The position numbers and the translations under genes are program-made. Source: CAZWSX01 sp964636985 (lineage in GTDB: Bacteria; Planctomycetota; Planctomycetia; Pirellulales; Pirellulaceae). Taken from it: a DNA stretch of 50,671 nt. Below the pieces are notes generated by a model. That model was not told the origin of the DNA, made no database searches, and saw only the letters and a program-made list of their open reading frames with translations. Every line of letters begins with the position of its first letter. The first letter of the stretch is position 1. The stretch spans positions 1 through 50,671 of the forward strand of contig CAZWSX010000039.1 of NCBI GenBank assembly GCA_964636985.1, read 5' to 3'. This document shows positions 1-9,300 of this stretch, piece by piece.

Positions 1-384
1 GTTGCGCTCGATGCAGAACTGCGGTTCGGCGATGTCGAAGACGCGTTTGTCGTGTACTGCTTTGCCTGTTGCCAGGTCGAGGCACACGACCGAGAGTTGT
101 TTGCCGTCGGCTGTGGCGTTTGTCAGCCAGACTTGCTGGCCCCACACGACGGGCGACGACCAAGCCTTACCGTCTAAAGGTGTTTTCCACCGGACGTGCT
201 CGGTGTTAGTCCACGTCGTTGGGATGCCTACTAGGGGGGAGGATCCATCACCTTTAGGGCCGCGGTATTGGTTCCAATACTCCTGGCCATGTGATGCCGA
301 AGGTGCGGTTCCAAAAAAGAGAGCCGCGGCAAGCCAAAGAAGGTGAAACGACAAAGAGCGATTGGGCTTCAAATCGTGGCTCAC
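1..384 (-). CDS. PQQ-like beta-propeller protein, N-terminal part (runs off the left edge)
   Basis: The minus strand is open from about 384 to the window edge. It encodes a hydrophobic leader (LLWLAAALFFGTAP) followed by WNQYRGPKGDGS, then VRWKT and WSSPVVWGQQVWLT. This order (W..RGP.GDG, W.T, SSPVV, VWLT) matches the first blades of the secreted propellers at 14405-15694 and 16842-18140. It is therefore an exported PQQ-like protein, probably periplasmic; whether it binds a cofactor or has enzyme activity cannot be told. The GTG at 384 leaves a short n-region before the leader and is preferred; an in-frame ATG at 471 is the alternative. The C-terminal part is missing because of the window edge. 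Confidence 0.8.
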   Translation of the reverse strand, partial: MSHDLKPNRSLSFHLLWLAAALFFGTAPSASHGQEYWNQYRGPKGDGSSPLVGIPTTWTNTEHVRWKTPLDGKAWSSPVVWGQQVWLTNATADGKQLSVVCLDLATGKAVHDKRVFDIAEPQFCIERN

Positions 385-683
385 GTCTGCATTACCACCC
401 GATCGACAACGATGGATGCACAAACTGGTGTCGACCCATGCCGGTGCACTGCCATTTTGGCACTGGCCCATTTTAGTGGACCAGAACCCGTTGTAAATGC
501 TGACGGGGACCCCGCCCCAGCCACCTTGGGCGGCCTTGCTGCGTAGGTCCAATTTATGCGGTAATTACAACCGCCGGGGGCGGCTCACCTCGATTGGATG
601 CCTGGACGCCGCCGACTGAACCTCTGGAGCAGAGGAGTGTCCGATCAACATCACTTCGCGAGCTACAGAAAGACTCACGGGCT
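385..683. other. Intergenic region without a recognisable gene
   Basis: This stretch lies between two divergently transcribed genes, so it should hold promoters for both. No convincing coding frame, RNA gene or strong hairpin was seen. The short reading frames across it have no recognisable motifs. Confidence 0.5.
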
Positions 684-1148
684 ATGTCTGACACCGAACA
701 AGACATCCGGTTCTACAGCGTGAGCGGCGAATTTGGGGAATTCTCTAACTTCGCCCCTTACTCGATCAAGCTTGATGGGAAGAGGTGGCCCACCTCCGAG
801 CACTACTTCCAAGCTCAAAAGTTTCTCGATCCTGCGCATCAGGAGGAAGTTCGTGCCGCGAAGTCTCCGATGATCGCAGCGCGAATGGGGCGGTCGAGGA
901 AGCGACCCCTACGAAAGGACTGGGAGTCTTCCAAGGATCACGTGATGCGCAAGGCGGTGCTGGCGAAATTCACACGACACGAAGACCTCCGCGCACTCCT
1001 GCTGTCGACGGGAAACGCCAAACTCATCGAGCACACCGAAAACGATTCGTATTGGGGAGATGGCGGCGACGGCGGCGGAAAAAACATGCTCGGCCGCATT
1101 CTGATGGAAGTCCGCGAGCAACTCCGGCACGAAATCGAAGGGCATTGA
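684..1148 (+). CDS. NADAR / YbiA-like (DUF1768) protein
   Basis: The 154-residue product starts MSDTEQDIRFYS. It has the family signature in order: FGEFSNFAPYSI, GKRWPTSEHYFQAQKF, a central K/R-rich helix, and a C-terminal NDSYWGDGGDGGGKNMLGRIL. The length is normal for YbiA-type proteins. Known members are N-glycosidases acting on ADP-ribose derivatives or on early riboflavin-pathway intermediates; which of these applies is not visible here. The ATG at 684 is chosen because homology begins right after it; an open frame continues up to 594 but the extra residues look non-coding. The next gene begins 74 bases downstream on the same strand. Confidence 0.85.
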   Translation: MSDTEQDIRFYSVSGEFGEFSNFAPYSIKLDGKRWPTSEHYFQAQKFLDPAHQEEVRAAKSPMIAARMGRSRKRPLRKDWESSKDHVMRKAVLAKFTRHEDLRALLLSTGNAKLIEHTENDSYWGDGGDGGGKNMLGRILMEVREQLRHEIEGH

Positions 1149-1222
1149 CCGCCGGCGCGAATGCCCGACAATCGGGGGCTCTCAGCGCACATCCCGACCT
1201 CGCGACTGATGGTGAACCACGC

Positions 1223-2293
1223 ATGAGCGACTTCAAGGTAACGCAGCTCGAACGGGATCTCGATTTCACGCAGCTATCGCATTGGGACGTGATCATCATC
1301 GGTGCGGGGCCGGGTGGTCTGGCGGCTAGTTTGACGACCGCCCATCGAGCGCTCACAACGCTCGTGATCGAAGCCAAGGATCGCCCTGGCGGGCAGCCCC
1401 AATTTCTGTACGCCGACAAGCGCATTGTCGACATTCCCGGATTTCCGGAGGGCATCACGGGCGAAGAGCTCTCTCAACGAACGTATCGACAGGCAGTCGA
1501 CGCCCTGGTGCAATTTCGCTTCAACGAGGAACTGGTCACCGTTGATGAAACGGACCAAATGGAGAACGGCGACAATCTCAAAAGAGTCGTTACGTCGAAG
1601 GGAAGCTATCTCTGCCGCAAGGTCCTGATTGCCTGCGGATTGTTGCACTACCCGCGTCGCTTGAATGTTCTGGACGAGCTCCATTCGAAGAACGTCCACT
1701 ACAAGATCCCGAAGATCGGCGACTACGAAGGGAGTCGGGTTGCAGTTGTTGGTGGGGGCGATTCGGCTCTTGACGCCGCGCTGATGGTGCTGGCTCGCGG
1801 CGGGAAGGTCGACTTGCTTGTCCGCGAGCAAACGCCCATCGGTAAGCCTGATAGCTTGGCTCGCATTCAAGAATCAGGCGGGCGGATTCTCACGTCCACC
1901 GAGATCAAAGCCGGGAAGTTCGTAGGCGACGAAATGGAATTGGAACTTAATGATGGCCAAAAGTTGAACTGTTCGCTTGCCATTGTGCAAATCGGCTTCC
2001 TCTCGGCCAAGGAAACGTTCGAGCGCTTGGAACTGACGCTCAACGACGACGGCAGCATCGCCATCGATCCGTATTTCGAAACCAGCCGTAAGGGGATCTT
2101 CGCCGTGGGCGACGTTCATGGCGACATCAAGCTGATCGCCGTGGCCTGGGCGGAAGGGATTCAGGCGGCCATTCACGCCTTCAAGGAAATCACCAGCCCC
2201 TACTGGTTGAATGAGAAGCGGCTCAAGGATCATAAGATCGCGCTGATTGGCGAGAAGATCGCCCGCGCCGCATCCAAGGCCCGTCAATCCTAG
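1223..2293 (+). CDS. Ferredoxin--NADP reductase-like FAD/NAD(P)-binding protein (thioredoxin-reductase fold)
   Basis: This 356-residue flavoprotein has an FAD dinucleotide motif (IIIGAGPGGLAAS, about residues 24-36), the GGQPQFLYADKRIVDIPGF segment (56-74), a second nucleotide-binding motif (VAVVGGGDSALDAA, 173-186) and the FAD-binding FAVGD near 293. The redox CxxC of true thioredoxin reductases is absent. The GGQ..LY..K.I.DIPGFP pattern fits the YumC/type-2 ferredoxin-NADP reductase group. It is probably cytosolic. The ATG at 1223 gives the expected short N-terminus; a longer frame upstream overlaps the NADAR gene and is rejected. The NDH-2 gene starts 14 bases downstream, suggesting one transcript of two electron-transfer flavoproteins. 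Confidence 0.8.
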   Translation: MSDFKVTQLERDLDFTQLSHWDVIIIGAGPGGLAASLTTAHRALTTLVIEAKDRPGGQPQFLYADKRIVDIPGFPEGITGEELSQRTYRQAVDALVQFRFNEELVTVDETDQMENGDNLKRVVTSKGSYLCRKVLIACGLLHYPRRLNVLDELHSKNVHYKIPKIGDYEGSRVAVVGGGDSALDAALMVLARGGKVDLLVREQTPIGKPDSLARIQESGGRILTSTEIKAGKFVGDEMELELNDGQKLNCSLAIVQIGFLSAKETFERLELTLNDDGSIAIDPYFETSRKGIFAVGDVHGDIKLIAVAWAEGIQAAIHAFKEITSPYWLNEKRLKDHKIALIGEKIARAASKARQS

Positions 2294-2307
2294 GAGCGGT
2301 TGTAGTC

Positions 2308-3597
2308 ATGCCGCACATCGTGATCGTCGGAGGAGGCTTCGCCGGGCTGAACGCCGCCAAAGGCCTAGGCAATGTCCCGGACGTGGAGGTGACGCTAGTC
2401 GACAAGACCAACCATCACCTGTTCCAGCCGCTGCTCTACCAGGTAGCCATGGCGGGACTGAGTCCCGCGGACATTGCCGCGCCCATTCGCAGCATCCTTT
2501 CCGGTTATCGAAATATCCGCGTCCTCAAGGGAGAGGTGTTATCGCTTGCTCCCGATCGGATGACGGTGGTCACCGATTTTGGCGACCTTACCTATGACTA
2601 TTTGATTGTGGCGTGCGGCTCGCGGCACAGCTACTTCGGGCACGACGATTGGGAGGAGTATGCCCCGGGGCTCAAGAACTTGGAGCAGGCGACTGAAATC
2701 CGTCGCCGCGTCCTGTTGGCTTACGAGGAAGCGGAGCGAAGCAGTTCCGCCGCCGAACGGAAGCGATACTTGACATTTGTGGTTGTCGGCGGTGGCCCGA
2801 CGGGCGTGGAACTTGCTGGCGCGATTGGCGAGATGAGTCGCTTCACGTTGGCTAAGGACTTTCGCAACATTGATGCCAAGCTGGCACGCGTGATTCTGTT
2901 GGAGGGCGGGTCGCGGATCCTCCCTTCATTCAGCGAAGAGCAAGCGGCCAGGGCGACACGCGATTTAGAGCATCTAGGGGTGCAAATCTGGGCAGGCAGC
3001 ACGGCCACCAAGATTGACGCGAGCGGCGTCGAGATCGGCAGCGAACGCATCGAGTCGGCAACCGTCCTCTGGGCGGCGGGCGTTAAAGCCTCGCCACTAG
3101 GTAAGGATGCTGGTTTTGATGTCGACAGGCAGGGACGCGTGCTGGTCGAACCCGACCTGAGTGTCAAAGGGCACGCGAACATTTTCATTGCCGGCGACCA
3201 GGCCTGCTTCACTCATCAGACCGGGAAGCCATTGCCCGGGACGGCTCCTGTGGCGATGCAGCAAGGACATTACCTGGCCCGAACCATTCGACGCGAACTA
3301 GCAGGCAAGCCGCGCGAGCCGTTTCACTTCGTCGACAAGGGACAAATGGCGACGATTGGACGAAGCCGGGCCGTCGTCGAGATTGGAAAGTGGAAGATGG
3401 CCGGCTTTACCGCCTGGTTGATGTGGTTGGCGGTACACATCTATTACCTGACGGGTTTTAAGAACCGCCTGCTCGTTGTGCTGCAGTGGGCCTGGTCGTA
3501 TCTCACGTTCCACCGCGGCGCTCGACTGATCGTCAACAAGGAATGGCGATTTAACCCGTGTTCACCGCGGGACGAGCAGCATCCCGCCGCAAAATAG
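2308..3597 (+). CDS. ndh: Type II NADH:quinone oxidoreductase (NDH-2)
   Basis: The 429-residue protein begins with a classic FAD motif (IVIVGGGFAGLNAAKGL). It carries the NDH-2 hallmark NHHLFQPLLYQVAMAGLSP (35-53), a second dinucleotide fold (VVVGGGPTGVELAGAI, about 158-173), FIAGDQA near 293, and ending hydrophobic stretches (about 363-400) typical of the membrane-bound C-terminus. NDH-2 passes electrons from NADH to quinone without pumping protons, on the cytoplasmic face of the inner membrane. Length is normal. It follows the ferredoxin reductase-like gene by 14 bases and is probably co-transcribed with it. The start has only a weak GGAG about 15 bases upstream. Confidence 0.9.
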   Translation: MPHIVIVGGGFAGLNAAKGLGNVPDVEVTLVDKTNHHLFQPLLYQVAMAGLSPADIAAPIRSILSGYRNIRVLKGEVLSLAPDRMTVVTDFGDLTYDYLIVACGSRHSYFGHDDWEEYAPGLKNLEQATEIRRRVLLAYEEAERSSSAAERKRYLTFVVVGGGPTGVELAGAIGEMSRFTLAKDFRNIDAKLARVILLEGGSRILPSFSEEQAARATRDLEHLGVQIWAGSTATKIDASGVEIGSERIESATVLWAAGVKASPLGKDAGFDVDRQGRVLVEPDLSVKGHANIFIAGDQACFTHQTGKPLPGTAPVAMQQGHYLARTIRRELAGKPREPFHFVDKGQMATIGRSRAVVEIGKWKMAGFTAWLMWLAVHIYYLTGFKNRLLVVLQWAWSYLTFHRGARLIVNKEWRFNPCSPRDEQHPAAK

Positions 3598-3784
3598 TCG
3601 CGAACAAGCTGTCGAAAATCTAACTTGCGCCGGGCCATCTGGGGCAACGAAACTTGCGTTACCCGGCCTCAAAGGGTAGTATCAATACCTGCGGCCACTC
3701 TTCCGCACAAAGTATTTCCATCCTCTCAGGATGGCCCGGGCTCGTCTGTAACAAGTGCCTTGTGCCACTAGGAGTTGTGTCGCC

Positions 3785-4816
3785 ATGCGCAAGAATCGCA
3801 GGGGTTTCACCCTCGTCGAACTGCTCGTCGTTATCGCCATTATTGGCGTGCTGGTTTCTTTGTTGCTCCCCGCCGTACAGGCAGCGCGGGAAGCTGCCCG
3901 GCGTACGCAGTGCAGCAACAACCTCAAGCAAATTGGACTTGCGATTGCTGAATACGAAGCCAGCCTCAAACGTTATCCGTTTGGCAAGGGACCAAGTTAT
4001 CCAGGATCGCCGGTCTACGCCCGGTGGTCGCAGCACGCACTCCTTCTGCCGTTCCTGGATTTGCAAAACCTTCAGGATCAAATCGATTTTCGCAATCCGC
4101 CCGATACTCCAGGTATGGGCGGAGTCATCGCGTTCATGCCTGCTTACACGAGCCCGGGCGGCGTGAACACGATCCCCAGCAAAATCATCGTCCCTGCCTT
4201 TCTGTGTCCGTCTGACAAAGGCGTGTCGCCAGAATGGGTGGGTCAGAACAACTATGCGGCTAACCAAGGGGGCTGGCTGTGCGACCGTGGTGACGACCCT
4301 GCCGCCGCAACCGACGTTTCTCCTGGCGAGAAGCAGACCGGCGTCTTCTATTACCTCAGCAAGGTTCGCGCGGGAGATGTTTTGGATGGTTTGAGCTACA
4401 CCGCGTTCTTCAGCGAGAAGATTCGTGGCGATGGAAACCCCAATATCAAAACGGACCTGTTCGTCATTCCTCCGCAAACGACGCTCAATGGCACGTATAC
4501 GACATGCCAGAACCTTAACAAAGGGACGGCAACGCCGCTGACCAGCAAGTGGGGTTACAGTTGGGTGATGGGCGAAAACTGCTGCACGCAGTACAACCAC
4601 GTCGCCGTACCTGGCTCGTGCTCGTGCGCGGGAACAGGCTTTACGGGCTCCATGACCAATATGGCGATGCAGGTCTCGGCCGACAGTTGGCACCGCGGTG
4701 GCGTCTATACACTGATGGGTGACGGTGCCGTGCGATTTACGCCTTCGACGGTCGATCTGACGGTTTGGCGTGCCATGGGAACACGGGCCAGCGGCGAAGT
4801 GGTCCAGTTGCCATGA
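3785..4816 (+). CDS. DUF1559 protein with prepilin-type N-terminus (pseudopilin-like)
   Basis: The 343-residue product starts MRKNRRGFTLVELLVVIAII, a textbook type IV prepilin leader with cleavage expected between Gly7 and Phe8. AAREAARRTQCSNNLKQIG follows, which is the start of the planctomycete-expanded DUF1559 family. The C-terminus has the usual S.HRGG...MGDGAVRF segment. These proteins are exported and probably form or decorate pilus- or secretion-like fibres, but the function is unproven. The gene ends in an ATGA overlap with the next lipoprotein gene, so translation is likely coupled. It is the first gene of a run reaching 10905. The 187 bases upstream should hold the promoter, though no clear -35/-10 pair was found. 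Confidence 0.9.
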   Translation: MRKNRRGFTLVELLVVIAIIGVLVSLLLPAVQAAREAARRTQCSNNLKQIGLAIAEYEASLKRYPFGKGPSYPGSPVYARWSQHALLLPFLDLQNLQDQIDFRNPPDTPGMGGVIAFMPAYTSPGGVNTIPSKIIVPAFLCPSDKGVSPEWVGQNNYAANQGGWLCDRGDDPAAATDVSPGEKQTGVFYYLSKVRAGDVLDGLSYTAFFSEKIRGDGNPNIKTDLFVIPPQTTLNGTYTTCQNLNKGTATPLTSKWGYSWVMGENCCTQYNHVAVPGSCSCAGTGFTGSMTNMAMQVSADSWHRGGVYTLMGDGAVRFTPSTVDLTVWRAMGTRASGEVVQLP

Positions 4817-5298
4817 CGCGCCGACTCGTTTCGGTGATGGTTGTTGTGGCCGTCGGTTTTGCTTCGGCGGTTGGATGTTCACGTTCCAACCGCGACTTCA
4901 CGCCGTCACCTTTGAAAGCCGAAGAGGCCCTTCGCAAGGCGCTTGATGCGTGGAAGGCCGACATGCCCGTGGGAACGGTGCCAAACACCAGTCCGCTCGT
5001 TCAGGTCGTTGATCAGAATCGCAAAGAGGGGCAACTCCTCCGCGCGTATCGGATTCTCGGCGAGAAGGCCGTGCCGTCGGGCCGAACTTTCACGGTGGTC
5101 TTGGAACTCGAAGAACCAACCGAAGAGATTCGGACGTACTACCACGTCGTGGGAATCGACCCACTGTGGGTCTTCCGAAAGGAGGACTACGAGCTCCTCT
5201 CCCACTGGGACCATTACATGCCCGAGGAGGAAAAACCCGTCGCCGATGTTTCGCCCCAGGAGCAGCCAGCTTCTCCGACTTCCGTCGACGAGCCTTAA
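4813..5298 (+). CDS. Lipoprotein of unknown function, paralogue A
   Basis: The 161-residue product has a signal peptide ending in a lipobox (ASAVGCS), so it is probably a lipid-anchored envelope protein. The mature part carries EEALRKALDAWKADMPVG, then a central strand-rich region and TYYHVVGIDPLWVF. The same layout (ALETALKAWQSG... TYRVVGIDPLNIY) occurs in the lipoprotein at 10456-10905, so the two are paralogues bracketing the adaptor and permease genes. The ATG overlaps the DUF1559 stop (ATGA) and the next gene starts 2 bases after this stop. I do not recognise a named family. The tail is acidic and proline-rich. Confidence 0.8.
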   Translation: MTRRLVSVMVVVAVGFASAVGCSRSNRDFTPSPLKAEEALRKALDAWKADMPVGTVPNTSPLVQVVDQNRKEGQLLRAYRILGEKAVPSGRTFTVVLELEEPTEEIRTYYHVVGIDPLWVFRKEDYELLSHWDHYMPEEEKPVADVSPQEQPASPTSVDEP

Positions 5299-5300
5299 AT

Positions 5301-6299
5301 ATGGACGGCCCTATCTCTCCTAGCACGGCTGACGCAGTCCCGCTTCGCAAGTTGGTAATTCAAGGGATCGAAGTCCGCCTGCGGTTTGTCTTCGCGCTCC
5401 TGGCGCTGGCGGCGATTATGGTCGCCTGGCCTTGGTTTCGAGGCGGTTGGGATCGCGTCGCCTCATTGTGGCACGGGCATCGACACGGCGAGTCGGTCTC
5501 GGGGAACACCGAGTTCTTTTGTCCCATGGACCCCGGTGTGACTTCCAACTGGCCAGCAATCTGCCCGATTTGCAACATGGATTTGATCCCGCGTGACAAA
5601 TCCGACTGCGTGCTGTTGCCCGAGGGAGTCGTTGCCAGGATGCAGTTTTCGCCTTATCGCATCAAACTTGCGGGCATCACGACGGCGCCAGTAGAAGCGA
5701 AAACAGTGGAAACGAAAACAGCAGAGCCGCAAGGAACCGACGAAGATGCGGCGCCCGTTGTCCAATTCACAGTGCCGACGTCGGCCGTGGTCCATCACGG
5801 CGAAATCGATGTCGTTTACGTCGAAACGATGCCCGGCATGTTTGACGGCATTCCTGTAAAGCTTGGCGATCGCGAGGCCGGACATTTCACGGTTGTGTCG
5901 GGTCTCAAAGCGGGGCAGCGGGTCGTTTCCTCCGGTGCGTACCTGGTTGATGCGGAAAGCAGATTGAATCCGGCGCTGGCGACTCAATACTTCGGCGCCG
6001 CATCCAAAAATGCACTCGGCCAAGTTCCGGCTGCCCCTAAACGACGATCCAAAGCCGCGGAAGGATTGTCGAAAGAGGATCAATTGTTAGTAGCAAAACA
6101 AAAGATCTGCCCTGTGACCGGCGGAGAACTGGGATCGATGGGCAAGCCGGTTTTTCGAATGGTGAAGGGGCGCAAGATATTTTTATGCTGTGAGGCTTGC
6201 GAAGGAAAGCTACTTTCGGACCCAGACGAATGCCTTGCCCGGATCGATGAGGCGTCTCACGACCACACTTCTCACGATCGCGGCAAAAAGTCACCTTAG
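5301..6299 (+). CDS. Shortened CusB-like RND adaptor with heavy-metal-binding domain, lacking the hairpin
   Basis: The 332-residue protein has one transmembrane helix (about 27-46) and a Cys-rich metal-binding domain (FCPMDPGV to CPICNMDLI, 73-96). It then has a remnant of the adaptor membrane-proximal region (VVYVETMPGMF, VVSGLKAGQRVVSSGAYLVDAESRLNP, 171-224) and a C-terminal Cys module (KICPVTGG ... FLCCEACEGKLL, 268-305). Normal CusB-type adaptors have lipoyl/barrel-sandwich and alpha-helical hairpin domains between the first two parts; here that stretch is only about 50 residues of T/E-rich linker. It should therefore not reach an outer-membrane channel in the usual way. The gene sits between the two lipoprotein paralogues and just before the RND permease. 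A metal-efflux role is inferred from the family only. Confidence 0.8.
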   Translation: MDGPISPSTADAVPLRKLVIQGIEVRLRFVFALLALAAIMVAWPWFRGGWDRVASLWHGHRHGESVSGNTEFFCPMDPGVTSNWPAICPICNMDLIPRDKSDCVLLPEGVVARMQFSPYRIKLAGITTAPVEAKTVETKTAEPQGTDEDAAPVVQFTVPTSAVVHHGEIDVVYVETMPGMFDGIPVKLGDREAGHFTVVSGLKAGQRVVSSGAYLVDAESRLNPALATQYFGAASKNALGQVPAAPKRRSKAAEGLSKEDQLLVAKQKICPVTGGELGSMGKPVFRMVKGRKIFLCCEACEGKLLSDPDECLARIDEASHDHTSHDRGKKSP

Positions 6300-6352
6300 A
6301 TTGTGCTCCTGTCCTCGCGCAGGCCGCCAAAGCGGCATCTCGAAAGTAGCAC

Positions 6353-9300
6353 ATGTCGAATCGGTTCTTTTTGTTCGTCATTCGCCACCGAACCTGGGTG
6401 CTGCTCGCTGCCATCGTTTGGGCAATCGCGGGTGTCATCGTGGCGATGCGAACGCCGATGGACGCCGTTCCTGATTTGTCCGAGAACCAGGTCCTGATCG
6501 TCGCGGATTGGCCGGGGCACGAACCGGTCGATGTCGAACGTGAAATCACGCGGCCGCTGTCGCTGGAGTTGAAGGGCATCCCCAAACTCCAGGCGGTGCG
6601 CGGCTCGAGCGAAGTTGGCTTTGCACTGCTCTACCTCATCTTTGACGATACCATCGCCTACTCCGACGCCAGGCGATTAGCACAGCAGCAACTTGCCGAA
6701 ACCAAGAGCACGCTTCCTGCAGGGGTCGTCCCTCGGTTGGCGGCCGAAGGAATTTCCACGGGACAAATTTATTGGTATACCGTCGAAGGATCGGGGCACG
6801 ATCTGGCGGCGCTGCGCGCGATCCAGGACACCATCGTTGCTCCGCAGTTGGCCAACGTCGAAGGCGTGGCGGAAGTCGCCAGCGTGGGCGGATTCATCGC
6901 GGAGGACCACATTGCAGTCGATCCCGCAGTTCTGGCAAAGGCTGGCTGGACGCTGCGAGAGTTCCACGGCGCCATTGAAACGGCGCTTCGTTCGAGGACC
7001 GAAACGTACGGATTAGAGGGCGCAGTCCTAACGCGAGAGGATGGTGGCTCTATCAAAATTGGCGATGTAGCGCGCATCATTCCCAGCGTGGCGCCGCGGC
7101 AAGGTGCCTTTGAAAAGGACGGGAACGAAGCCGTCGCAGGCATTGTCCACATCCGTTACGGCGAGAATCCGCTGGAGGTCACCGGCGATATCCGGACGAA
7201 GCTTCGTACGCTGGCCGATGAGTTGCCGGCTGGCGTTCGACTCGTCCCCTGTTACGACCGCACGCCACTCATTCTCGGCGCCGTGGGGACCGTAACGCGG
7301 ACGCTCTTTGAGTCGCTTCTTGTCACGACCTTATGCGTAGTGCTTGTGCTGCGGCACGCCCGGACGTCGCTGGTCATCACGCTATCACTCCCGCTGGCTG
7401 TTCTTGGCGCGTTCCTGGGGATGGAGGCGCTTCGGCTGGCGGGTCTGGCCGATATCCAAACCAACATCATGTCGCTGGCCGGGATTGTTGTCTCAATCGG
7501 CGTTTTGGTCGACTCGGGAATTGTGGTGGCGGAAAACGTCACCCACGAGCTTCGCAAACGCTTTGGCGACGAGCCGATCCACGGCAACGTCGACGACATT
7601 GTCGCAAAGGCGTGCGCCACGGTCGCCATTCCCGCCGGGCTGGCAACGCTCATCATGGTCGTCTCGTTTTTGCCGGTATTTTTTCTCCGCGGGATCGACG
7701 GCCGCATGTACCAACCGCTGGCGTGGACGAAGACGCTGGCGCTGTTATCGTCGGCAGTCGTCACGGTGACGGTTGTCCCCGCGCTGTGTGCGACTTGGAT
7801 TCGCGGGCGACTGCGGGACGAGTCGGAGAACGCACTGGTTCAATCGGTCGTGGCCGTTTATCGCCCCACGCTTTCGTATTTGTTGGACAACCCGTTGCCG
7901 CTGGTGCTATTGCTGGCCGGGACGCTCGTCGTCGCCGCGGCCGCGACGGGTGCGGATATGCTCGTCCGGATTGCGGTTTGCGTGGGAGTTCTCGCCGCTT
8001 GGTGGGCGAGTCGGAGCTGGTCCAGTCGAATTGCCTGGACGGCTGGCCTCGTTGTCCTGGCTCTGTTTTGCCAGTCGTCGATTAGTCCGCTGCGGCTGGC
8101 GCTGCGGACCCCGCTGGACGAAGGAATGGTGATGGACATGCCCATCACGTCGCCGCGGATTCCTATTGCTCAAGCCGTGGACGACCTGAAGTCGCGGAAT
8201 ATGATCCTGTGCCGTTTCCCGGAAGTCGTGATGGCCACCGGCAAGGCGGGACGCGCCGATACGCCTTTCGATCCGGCGCCGCTCGACATGATCGAGACGA
8301 TGGTCGAATTTCGCCCCACGTCGCTGTGGCCGCACCGCCGCATTCTGCGCGGCGACGCCGAAGCACAGGCGACCGCGCTCGTTCGCGAGTTGGCGACAGC
8401 CGAACTGGTGGAAGTGCCGGAAGATTCCAAGGCGCTGATTGCGGAAATCGTGGAAGCAGCGTTGCCGCGATTCGATGCCATCCAACGCGAGCTGTGTTGG
8501 CAACGTTGGCGGGCCTTCCAGGCGGAACTCTCTCGCGACCTGCCCGTGTGGTTCGTGAAAGAGGCCGTTAGCCATTGGCCGCTGCGGGGCGTGATCACGG
8601 ACACTGAAATTCAAGCGATGGCGGCGAAGTTGCCCGCCGGCGACCGGCGAAGGCTGGCCGAAGGACCGGATCCGATCTCCGTTCGGTCCCTGTTGAACGA
8701 GTTGCGAATCTTGATCGAGGTGCAGGAAAAGTCGCAATTCGTGGGCTTGGAGCCGTCATGGATTTTTCGGCTAAGCAACGCGGCCAGAAGCAGCATGGGA
8801 TTCGACGCGCTGACCATTGACGACGAAATATATGCCGCCGTCCGCGCCGAATACGACCGCCGCGCGGCGAAGCATCTTTCGGCGACCAATGCGGAATTGC
8901 GTAAGCGTTCGGTGGGGACTTGGACGCAAGTGGTTTGCGCCGAGTTGTTTGCCCGGCAGCCAATTCTCGACGACGACCTGGCCAACGTTTGGAAGCAAAC
9001 GTTGGCTGCTCGCTACGGCGGGCATCACAACACGGCCAAGCACGCGCACGGGAAGATGCCTTTCTCGTCGCTGACTGGCTTGCCCGTGATCGACCCGCAC
9101 TCGCGCTACGACGCGATCCTGGTTCGGGTGAACGATCGTTTTCAATGGCGAACCTGGCTGTGGCCGCACGATGCCGAAAGCCTGACGAAGAGCGGCGGCG
9201 AGCTCGACCGCTCCGTGCAAATGCCCGGTTGGGCCAACGTGTGGACCCGCCCGATCCAAAACCGCGTCGATATGTTGACCAGCGGCGTTAATTCGGAAGT

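Noticed and set aside
785..1222. Long open frame upstream of the ferredoxin reductase-like gene in another frame from the NADAR gene
   Set aside because: The homologous N-terminus begins at 1223; the upstream residues are Arg-rich with no motif and overlap a real gene.
3659..4882. Long minus-strand open frame over the DUF1559 gene
   Set aside because: It is antisense to a clear protein gene, has no start signal and no recognisable domain; GC-rich codon bias creates such shadows.
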